From positions 1-64,000 of the forward strand of contig CAVOSX010000008.1 of NCBI GenBank assembly GCA_963699015.1: 64,000 nt of DNA, written 5' to 3'. Position numbers and translations under genes: made by a program. The DNA is from PALSA-505 sp963699015 (GTDB lineage Bacteria; Actinomycetota; Actinomycetes; Streptosporangiales; Streptosporangiaceae). Positions within the stretch are counted from its first letter, which is position 1; the number at the start of each line of letters is the position of its first letter. The notes beneath the pieces were generated by a model. The model worked only from the letters and a program-made list of their open reading frames with translations. It searched no databases and was not told the origin of the DNA. Shown here piece by piece: positions 16,828 through 22,900 of this stretch.

Positions 16828-17247
16828 CTACGAGTCGTCCGGCAGTAGGGCCTCGCAACTGATCTCGACCAGGGCGGGCGGGTCGATGAGTTCCGTAACG
16901 CCGACCGCGGTCCACGCCGGATAGGGTTCCGCCAGGAACTCGGCCGCAATCTCGAGCAGGGCGTCAGCCTGCGCCTGCAGACCGACGTGGTAGGAGTTCA
17001 AGGCCACCACATCGGCCCAGCTCGCACCGGCCTCGTGAAGCGTTGCCTCCATGTTGCGGAATGTCTGGCGTAGTTGAGTTTTGACGTCGTCACTGTACGT
17101 ACCGTCTGGGGTGTCTCCGGTGTGGCCCGTGAGCAGCAGCCGGTTGCCCGCCTTTCGCGCTGCCGGTATGTGTGTCACCTGAAAGAAGGCGGCGAAAGGC
17201 GGGGAGACGACGATGGTAAGTCGCGGGTCGCTGGTGTTCTCCTGCAC
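16828..17247 (-). CDS. RidA family protein, divergent
   Basis: 139 residues from a GTG at 17247, placed six bases after GGAGG. The fold follows the family order: RKAGNRLLLTGHTGDTPDG, QLRQTFRNMEATLHEAGASW, VVALNSYHVGLQAQADALLE, PYPAWTAVGVTELIDPPALV and EISCEALLP. The A..A-VGV..L..P..LVEI tail is typical of the RidA clan. It lacks the N-terminal PYSQA motif of true deaminases and is more likely a side-branch member with other substrates. Pairs with the neighbouring RidA gene 187 bp downstream. Confidence 0.8.
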   Translation of the reverse strand: MQENTSDPRLTIVVSPPFAAFFQVTHIPAARKAGNRLLLTGHTGDTPDGTYSDDVKTQLRQTFRNMEATLHEAGASWADVVALNSYHVGLQAQADALLEIAAEFLAEPYPAWTAVGVTELIDPPALVEISCEALLPDDS

Positions 17248-17430
17248 AAGTTGCCTCCACCATCGCTCGGCATCGGGACCCCATGAGCATCATCTCCGTC
17301 GGGGAGCTGATGGCGCGTGATGACGCCGGATCCATTCCGTGCCTGACACGTGCCTGTGACGGGGTTATCCCGACGTTAGAGGCCACCACGCGGTCTGGTC
17401 ACGCTTGGCCATCCATCCCCCCTGATCGCG

Positions 17431-17460
17431 GCTGACAGCAACGGTGACAGCAACAGCAGC
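17431..17460 (+). repeat. TGACAGCAAC tandem motif, copy 2
   Basis: Same 30-base tandem motif as 5741-5770 with two differences, lying 78 bp before the tRNA scar. A shorter, degraded run (GCAACGACAGCAACGGC) is at 40437-40453. Confidence 0.4.
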
Positions 17461-17537
17461 GACCAACGGCTACCAGCAGCGACCGGCGACAGCGCATAAC
17501 GCTCGCACGATCTGTGCCAACTGGGGGATATGTCCGG

Positions 17538-17584
17538 CCTGAAAAGCGGAAGGTCGGCAGTTCGATCCTGCCCCTGACCACCAC
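17538..17584 (+). other. tRNA-Phe 3'-half, putative attachment site scar (attR-like)
   Basis: Second copy of the 47-base tRNA-Phe 3' half, one mismatch from 7588-7634, with a perfect T-stem (GGCAG/CTGCC) here. Again no 5' half. The distance between copies is 9,950 bp. A shortened third remnant, CCTGAAAGCGGAAGGTCGGC, stands at 41859-41878. Confidence 0.6.
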
Positions 17585-17799
17585 TCTGACCAGGGCAAAC
17601 GCTGACTCGATCATCCCTGCTGCCTCGGCGTGCTAACGGATTTGCTAACAGTAGCCCCTTGACGGCCTGAGCGAAGACATCCCCGACGCCGAGCGCGTGG
17701 CTCAACGTGCTCGGCTCTGATGACGCCCTCATCCGGCTCGCGCTGCCCACGTGGTTCGCGGACGGCATCGGCCGTGGGTCTGGTCGAAGTCCGTCCGCA

Positions 17800-19059
17800 T
17801 CAGCGGAATCCTTTGAGAGCGATGTCTGCGGCGCAGGAGAGACGCGGCGGTTGATCTCGCGCGCACCGAGTCGAACGGCTCGCCAAGGTGCCTGCAGTGA
17901 GAAGCAGCGCGAACGCGAGCCAGCCCAGTCGACCCCACCCGACCAGCACGGCCGTAACGAGGGCAGGCCCGACGGCTTGCTGCACAGCCATGGACATCTT
18001 GAAAACGCTGATGTAGGGCGCGCTCAGTCGCGTTGGTGCGAGCTGCACGGAGAGGAACCATTCTCCGGCCGAGGCGACAAGTTCCGCGCTCGTCAGTGCG
18101 CTGATGGCGAAGACCAGCAGCACGGTCGCCACGATGGTCGGCGCTCCTGCAGCCAGAGCGAACGCGCCACACGCGACGACGAAGGACACGGCGGCAGTGC
18201 GGTAGCCGCGGGCGATTCCGCCGCGCGCGGCCATGCTCCTGGTGGTCCGCACCTGGAAGAGCACCACGAGGATCGTGTTGAGCGCGAAGAGGAGGCCTGT
18301 CAGCGAGAGCGGTGCCCGGGTGCGCGTGACAATCCACAACGGCATCGCAACGAGCAGGAGGCTGTCGTTCAGCGCCATGATCACGTTCAGCAGCGCAAGA
18401 CGCATGAACGGGCGATCTCGTATGACCTCTGTGTAGCCGTGTTCGTCGCCTTCCGCGCGCTCTGGCGGCAGGACCGCTGGCAGCCGGAGAACGAGCAAGC
18501 TGGCCAGAGCATACGAGCCGGCGTTCGCCGCGAGCAGCACCACAAACGGGGTCTTACCGTGTACTAGCAGTGCGAGGGCTGCGAGCAGACCACCGAGGCC
18601 GTAGCCGAGGTTGCGGAGCGAGGACTGCCGCGCGAGCGCGTCTACTTGTCTGGGGCGCGGCGTAACGCCGAGCGTCAGCACGGTCTTGGCGGGCCGATCC
18701 ATGCGGCTGGCGAACTGGATCACGATCGCGACGCCGAGGAATGAGGCGAACGAGCCGACGGCGATATACGCGAGGAACCCGCAAGCGCTCGCCGCGAAGC
18801 ATCCGAGCACGACCTTCCGCGCGTCGAACCGGCCGAGCAATGCTCCCGACAACGGCGACGCCGCGATCGCAACGACGCCTGCGATCGTCAGGCCGAGCCC
18901 GGCACGCGCCGGTGAGAGCCCGACGATCCGCGTGAGGTAGATCACCGAAAGCGGCAGGAACAAGCCCGTCCCGAGTGCGTCGGCGAAGCTCGCTGCCAGC
19001 AGCTTGCGCTGTGAGGAGTCACCAGTAGCGTTCGCGAGCCGTGTCGTCAGCGGGGCCAT
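17800..19059 (-). CDS. MFS transporter (12 helices)
   Basis: 419 residues. Hydrophobic segments follow the 6+6 MFS layout, with the loop 2-3 signature reading GALLGRFDARKVVLGCF and a second half starting near FMRLALLNVIMALNDSLLLV. The RDRPFMRLALLN cytoplasmic loop is common in drug-export-like MFS proteins of actinomycetes. Start chosen at the ATG 19059; a TTG three codons earlier is possible. It is transcribed divergently from the CGNR regulator at 19119, sharing a 59-bp intergenic region with a 19-bp palindrome, so it is probably the regulated efflux pump. Substrate unknown. Confidence 0.8.
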   Translation of the reverse strand: MAPLTTRLANATGDSSQRKLLAASFADALGTGLFLPLSVIYLTRIVGLSPARAGLGLTIAGVVAIAASPLSGALLGRFDARKVVLGCFAASACGFLAYIAVGSFASFLGVAIVIQFASRMDRPAKTVLTLGVTPRPRQVDALARQSSLRNLGYGLGGLLAALALLVHGKTPFVVLLAANAGSYALASLLVLRLPAVLPPERAEGDEHGYTEVIRDRPFMRLALLNVIMALNDSLLLVAMPLWIVTRTRAPLSLTGLLFALNTILVVLFQVRTTRSMAARGGIARGYRTAAVSFVVACGAFALAAGAPTIVATVLLVFAISALTSAELVASAGEWFLSVQLAPTRLSAPYISVFKMSMAVQQAVGPALVTAVLVGWGRLGWLAFALLLTAGTLASRSTRCARDQPPRLSCAADIALKGFR

Positions 19060-19071
19060 GGCTGGCAATGT

Positions 19072-19090
19072 ACACCGGTTAAACTGGTGT
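19072..19090. promoter_or_regulatory. Palindromic operator between MFS and CGNR genes
   Basis: ACACCGGTTAAACTGGTGT has 9-base arms matching at 8 positions. It sits between the two divergent starts, and a TATACT -10-like hexamer (19104-19109) precedes the CGNR gene. A likely binding site for the CGNR protein; inference. Confidence 0.5.
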
Positions 19091-19118
19091 CTGCAACACC
19101 CTTTATACTAGTGCTGCG

Positions 19119-19658
19119 ATGAGTGACTTCCGGCTCGGTCTCGGGCATGTGACGCTGGACTTCCTCGCGACACTCGGCCGGCGCGCCGGGAGCCCGATCG
19201 AACGGCTTGACGTTCCGGCCGACCTCTCCCGCTGGATCGCCGAGGCGGGGATTGCGGCCGCGCCACGGACGAACCCTGAGTTGCTGAACGATGCGCGCGA
19301 GTTGCGGGAAGCAATCCGCCGCGTGCTCGGGTGCGCCCGCGAGGGCCGGCGCCCGGCCGCATCCGATCTCAGGCTCGTGAACAAGTGGGCGCGCAGCCCG
19401 GTCGCCGCGCCCCAGATCGAACGCGACTTCACATGTGTGTCGGTCGGGCCTGACAAGGTCACCGGCGCGCTTGCCCACATCGCGCGAGAGAGCGTCGAGT
19501 TGGTGACGGGCCCCGATCTCGCCCGCATCCGCGCTTGCGCCGGCTGCGCGCTGCTCTTCGTCGACCGCTCACGACCAGGCACGCGCCGCTGGTGCTCGAT
19601 GGAGCGCTGCGGCAACCGCAACAAGACGGCGCATTATCGCCAGAAGAGACGTCCCTAG
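19119..19658 (+). CDS. CGNR zinc-finger regulator (ABATE domain)
   Basis: 179 residues. The N-terminal ABATE domain begins FRLGLGHVTLDFLATLGRRA and contains LLNDARELREAIRRVL. The C-terminal CGNR zinc finger reads RIRACAGCALLFVDRSRPG and then RRWCSMERCGNRNKTAHYR, with the four zinc Cys and the CGNR-K-A-x-x-R-x-R recognition helix intact. Family members are small stress- or drug-responsive regulators usually next to a transporter or enzyme gene. Here the divergent MFS pump and shared palindrome suggest local regulation of export, probably with autoregulation. Full length for the family. Confidence 0.85.
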   Translation: MSDFRLGLGHVTLDFLATLGRRAGSPIERLDVPADLSRWIAEAGIAAAPRTNPELLNDARELREAIRRVLGCAREGRRPAASDLRLVNKWARSPVAAPQIERDFTCVSVGPDKVTGALAHIARESVELVTGPDLARIRACAGCALLFVDRSRPGTRRWCSMERCGNRNKTAHYRQKRRP

Positions 19659-19986
19659 GCGTATTCAGGAAGCCGGGACCGAGCCACTCGTTGATCATGA
19701 CTTGGCCCGGACCAGACACAATGCCAGTTGCCGGTCATACGGTTCGCCGGGCGTTGCCGCTCTCTGCGCGGCCAATTAGGCTGGCAAGCAAGAGGAACTC
19801 GAGACAGATCGTCGCCACACCGAGCTGACGCCCAAATTCCGAGTCAGCTGTGAGTCGTGGAACCAAGGTTCGGACAGATCTAAGTTGTGTATTCTGCCGT
19901 CGTTATAAGGGTCGTAAGTGCCGTGACATTTGCGCCGCGTAGCGGTCGAAGAGCCTTGACGGCGAGGCGACGCGCCCTGACCGCCA
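19659..19986. other. Intergenic, nothing recognised
   Basis: 328 bases between the convergent CGNR and ABC permease genes. No gene, repeat or clear terminator was recognised. Confidence 0.5.
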
Positions 19987-20817
19987 TCATGCGTCCCGGC
20001 GGTCCAGCAGCGTCCAGGCGATGGCGTACACGATGGCGACGAACAGGCACATCACGCCGAAGCCGGGCCAGGGCTGGAGGCTGTGGGCGGCGGGGTGGAC
20101 GCTGGTGAGCTGGCTCCCGGCCTGGGTCGGCCAGAACTCGGTAACCGGGTTCCGCCACGAGCCCGGCAGCGCCTGGGCGATCCCGGGCAGGACGAACAGG
20201 ACGGCCACCATGGCGGCGATGGCGGCGGCCGGGTGCCGGAGCAAAGTCCCCACGGCGACGCCGAGCACCGCCAGGGCGGTCAGGTACAGCCCCGCTCCCG
20301 CCACCGCCCGGGCTACCCCGGGATCGCCGAGCGCCGCGTGGGGGGCATGGCCGGCGATAAGGGCCTGGCCCACGAAGAACGCCGTGAAGCTGGTGACCTC
20401 GCCCACGACGAAGGTAACCACGGCGAAGACCAGCGACTTGGCTGCCAGTACCCGGCCTCGCTTCGGGACGGCGATCAGGCTGGTGCGGATCATCCCGGAC
20501 GAGTACTCGGAGCTGATGCAGAGCACCCCGAGCACGGCGATGGCCAGCGAGGCGATGGCCACCCCATCCAGGCTGACCTCGGCCGGGTCCCAGCTCAGCT
20601 TGCCGGAGACGCTGAGCTTGGCGTAGCTGTAGGCGGTGGCCGCGCTGATGACGGCCCCCAGGCCGATGCCGACCACGACGGTCACGGTCAGCGCCCAGAA
20701 AGTCGATCGCACCGAACGGAGCTTGGTCCACTCCGAGCGCAGCACGTCGCCGAAGGTGGATGCGCGGAAGGCCGCCGGGTGGTCCGGTCCGGTGCGGGCG
20801 ATCGTGGCGCCGGTCAT
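19987..20817 (-). CDS. ABC-2 type transporter permease
   Basis: 276 residues. A short cytoplasmic N-terminus (TFGDVLRSEWTKLRSVRSTF, the usual SEWTKL..R opening of actinomycete ABC-2 permeases) is followed by six hydrophobic segments, including FWALTVTVVVGIGLGAVISA and IAAMVAVLFVLPGIAQAL. It ends in a LLDRRDA tail. Start at 20817 overlaps the ATPase stop by four bases (ATGA), indicating translational coupling. It forms the membrane half of an exporter with the ATPase at 20814-21779. Substrate unknown; the neighbouring MerR/GyrI-like regulator suggests a drug or signal molecule. Confidence 0.85.
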   Translation of the reverse strand: MTGATIARTGPDHPAAFRASTFGDVLRSEWTKLRSVRSTFWALTVTVVVGIGLGAVISAATAYSYAKLSVSGKLSWDPAEVSLDGVAIASLAIAVLGVLCISSEYSSGMIRTSLIAVPKRGRVLAAKSLVFAVVTFVVGEVTSFTAFFVGQALIAGHAPHAALGDPGVARAVAGAGLYLTALAVLGVAVGTLLRHPAAAIAAMVAVLFVLPGIAQALPGSWRNPVTEFWPTQAGSQLTSVHPAAHSLQPWPGFGVMCLFVAIVYAIAWTLLDRRDA

Positions 20818-21779
20818 CGGGTCCCCCCGGCCGCCTGGTACTCCACGATGTCTCGGGTCAGTTCCATGAACGCCTCCTCCAGCGAAGCCCGGACGGGGAT
20901 GAGCTCGAACAGGACGATGCAATTGGCGGCGGCCAGCCTTCCCACCTCGGCGCTGTCCATCCCGGTGATCTCAATGACGTCGGGGTCGGTCCCGGCGTCC
21001 GTGCCGGCCACGGGAGCGGCCGCCGCCCGGGAGATGCTCCCGGCCCGGACGGTGGCACCGGCCTCGCGGCAGCGGGCGGCCAGCTCGGCCGCCTGGAGGC
21101 TGCGGACGTGTACCGACTGCCGGGAACTGGACCGCACGAACTCGTCCGCGCTGGTATCGGCGATCAGCCGGCCCTTGCCGATCACCAGCAGGTGGTCGGC
21201 GGTCAGGGCCATCTCGCTCATCAGGTGGCTGGAGACCAGCACGGTGCGGCCCTCGGCGGCCAGCGCCCGCAGGAGGGTCCGGACCCAGTGGATGCCGTCG
21301 GGGTCGAGGCCGTTCACCGGTTCGTCGAAGATGAGCACGGCCGGGTCCCCGAGGAGCGCCGAGGCGATGCCGAGCCGCTGCCCCATGCCCAGAGAGAAGC
21401 CCTTCGCCCGGCGCCTGGCCACGCCCTCGAGACCGACGATGCGGAGCACCTCGTCCACCCGGCTGCGGGGGATGCCGTTACTCCGGGCCAGGCATAGCAG
21501 GTGGTCGCAGGCCCGGCGGCCACCGTGCAGCGCCTTGGCGTCGAGGAGGGCGCCCACCTCCCGCATGGGTGCCGGCAGGTCTCGGTAGCTGCGCCCGCCC
21601 ACGGTTACCGAGCCCTGCGTCGGCGCGTCGAGGCCCAGGATCATCCGCATGGTGGTGGTCTTCCCGGCGCCGTTCGGGCCGAGGAAACCGGTGACCATGC
21701 CGGGGCGGATGGAGAAAGAGAGGTCGTTGACGGCCATGGTGGAGCCGTAGCGCTTGACCAGGCCGTGAGCTTCGATCAT
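20814..21779 (-). CDS. ABC transporter ATP-binding protein
   Basis: 321 residues. Walker A GFLGPNGAGKTTTMRMI (~30-45), Q-loop region near PMREVGALLDAKAL, signature GFSLGMGQRLGIA (a divergent LSGGQ), Walker B AVLIFDEPVNGLDPDG, and H-loop VLVSSHLMSEM are all present. A ~90-residue C-terminal extension (IADTSADEF...RASLEEAFMELTRD) is typical of the ABC-2 exporter/antibiotic-resistance subgroup. It is encoded first in a two-gene operon, overlapping the permease start. Cytoplasmic energising subunit. Confidence 0.9.
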   Translation of the reverse strand: MIEAHGLVKRYGSTMAVNDLSFSIRPGMVTGFLGPNGAGKTTTMRMILGLDAPTQGSVTVGGRSYRDLPAPMREVGALLDAKALHGGRRACDHLLCLARSNGIPRSRVDEVLRIVGLEGVARRRAKGFSLGMGQRLGIASALLGDPAVLIFDEPVNGLDPDGIHWVRTLLRALAAEGRTVLVSSHLMSEMALTADHLLVIGKGRLIADTSADEFVRSSSRQSVHVRSLQAAELAARCREAGATVRAGSISRAAAAPVAGTDAGTDPDVIEITGMDSAEVGRLAAANCIVLFELIPVRASLEEAFMELTRDIVEYQAAGGTR

Positions 21780-21854
21780 CGCTTTATGCGAACGGGACGG
21801 TGAGGTCGCAGCGGGGTCGCTCGTCTCGGTAACGGGTCCGCATGCCTCTGGCCT

Positions 21855-22709
21855 TCATGCGGCGCCGGCCCGGTTGCGCAGCGGGAAGGCGAGGTCGCTG
21901 CCGCCGCGCCTGCTGGCGTCGGTCACTGGCGCGGTGGTAGTCAGGAGGGTAACGCGCATGCCCAGGTCACTGGGCTGCCGCTGCTGCTCGGCCATCCAGG
22001 CCAAGGCCGAGTCGCCGGCGGCCTGCCACTGCGCCGGCGGCGGGTCCTGGTCCAGGTGAACGTAAGCCTCCTGGTGCGCAGGCTCGGTGCGCAGGGTGAG
22101 TCCGGGGAAACTGGCGGCGAGCTGGCCGGCCAGGTCCTGCGGCACCGGCCAGCAGAACTCCACCGGACCGTCGCTGTCCTGGTTCACCTCCCCGTAGTAG
22201 ATCAGGAACGCGGCCCCGGCGACGCCGTCGATCCGCGGCGGCACCGGCTGGGCCTTGAGCATGCCGATGACTTCCTTGCCCATGGCCCAGACTTCCTGCT
22301 CAGTGCTGGCATGCCGCAGCAGGCACAGCAGGCTGCGGGCGGGGATATCGCGGACGGCGACCTCGTACATGACGTTCCTCTTTCCAGTCAGGCGGTCAAC
22401 GAGGTAGCCGGCCAGGTCCCGGCGGGCAGCATGATCGGCTTCAGCCCCTGACCAGTAAGCGCCGACCTGCTGCGCCGCGGCTTCCGGCGGCAGGCCCAGG
22501 ATCACCCTGATCTGCGCGAGCGGCACTCCGATGTGGCGCAGCGACGCGACCAGCCGGGCGTTGTCCAGCTGACCGGCGGCATACCAGCGGTAACCAGAGT
22601 CCGGATCAACCCGGGCGGGCGGCAGCAGTCCCAGCTCGCCATACAGGCGCAGCGCCTTGGGCGATAGGCGGGACAGCCTGCCGAACTCACCGATGCTCAT
22701 CAGGTCCAC
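21855..22709 (-). CDS. MerR family regulator with GyrI-like effector domain
   Basis: 284 residues. The winged HTH starts MSIGEFGRLSRLSPKALRLYGELGLLPPARVDPDSGYRWY. It is followed by QLDNARLVASLRHIGVPLAQ and a dimer helix. The C-terminal ~150 residues (YEVAVRDIPARSLLCLLRHA, GAAFLIYYGEV, EAYVHLDQDPP) form a GyrI-like small-molecule-binding domain, as in BmrR-like multidrug sensors. It lies 75 bp upstream of the ABC exporter on the same strand and probably controls it. The upstream region contains a MerR-type promoter-like sequence (see 22764-22784). Confidence 0.85.
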   Translation of the reverse strand: MDLMSIGEFGRLSRLSPKALRLYGELGLLPPARVDPDSGYRWYAAGQLDNARLVASLRHIGVPLAQIRVILGLPPEAAAQQVGAYWSGAEADHAARRDLAGYLVDRLTGKRNVMYEVAVRDIPARSLLCLLRHASTEQEVWAMGKEVIGMLKAQPVPPRIDGVAGAAFLIYYGEVNQDSDGPVEFCWPVPQDLAGQLAASFPGLTLRTEPAHQEAYVHLDQDPPPAQWQAAGDSALAWMAEQQRQPSDLGMRVTLLTTTAPVTDASRRGGSDLAFPLRNRAGAA

Positions 22710-22763
22710 GGACGGCTCCCTCGTGCCGGGCCGACGCCCGGCTCCCCAGACTGTGCGGCTTCC

Positions 22764-22784
22764 CCCAGGGTCAAGGTCAAATTA
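22764..22784 (-). promoter_or_regulatory. MerR-type promoter/operator candidate upstream of merR-like gene
   Basis: On the minus strand the region reads TTGACCTTGACCCTGGGGG and then AAGC. The CTTGACCC-TG-GGGGAAG part is an imperfect inverted repeat overlapping a TTGACC -35-like hexamer, as in MerR-regulated promoters with long spacers. No confident -10 assigned. Confidence 0.35.
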
Positions 22785-22900
22785 ACGGCCTGCCGCCCTG
22801 CCGGTCAGCCAGGCCGAGCTGCGGCACTGGCAGCGCAGCACCTCGTGCAGGCCCGCTAACAGCGACTACAGCAGCTACATCTCAGGCTGCTGCTGTAGTA

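Larger units (their letters stand above)
17248..17799. other. Intergenic region holding the right tRNA scar
   Basis: 550 bases without a convincing gene between the RidA pair and the MFS gene. They contain the TGACAGCAAC repeat (17431-17460) and the tRNA-Phe 3' half (17538-17584). Short peptides such as GQDRTADLPLF read antisense across the tRNA sequence and are artefacts. Confidence 0.55.

Noticed and set aside
17376..17768. Short minus-strand peptides reading GQDRTADLPLF across the tRNA scar
   Set aside because: They translate the antisense of a tRNA 3' half and recur wherever this sequence occurs; not genes.
19880..20731. Long minus-strand frame overlapping the ABC permease in another frame
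   Set aside because: Arg/Gly-rich composition and no membrane pattern; the permease frame has six helices and ATGA coupling.
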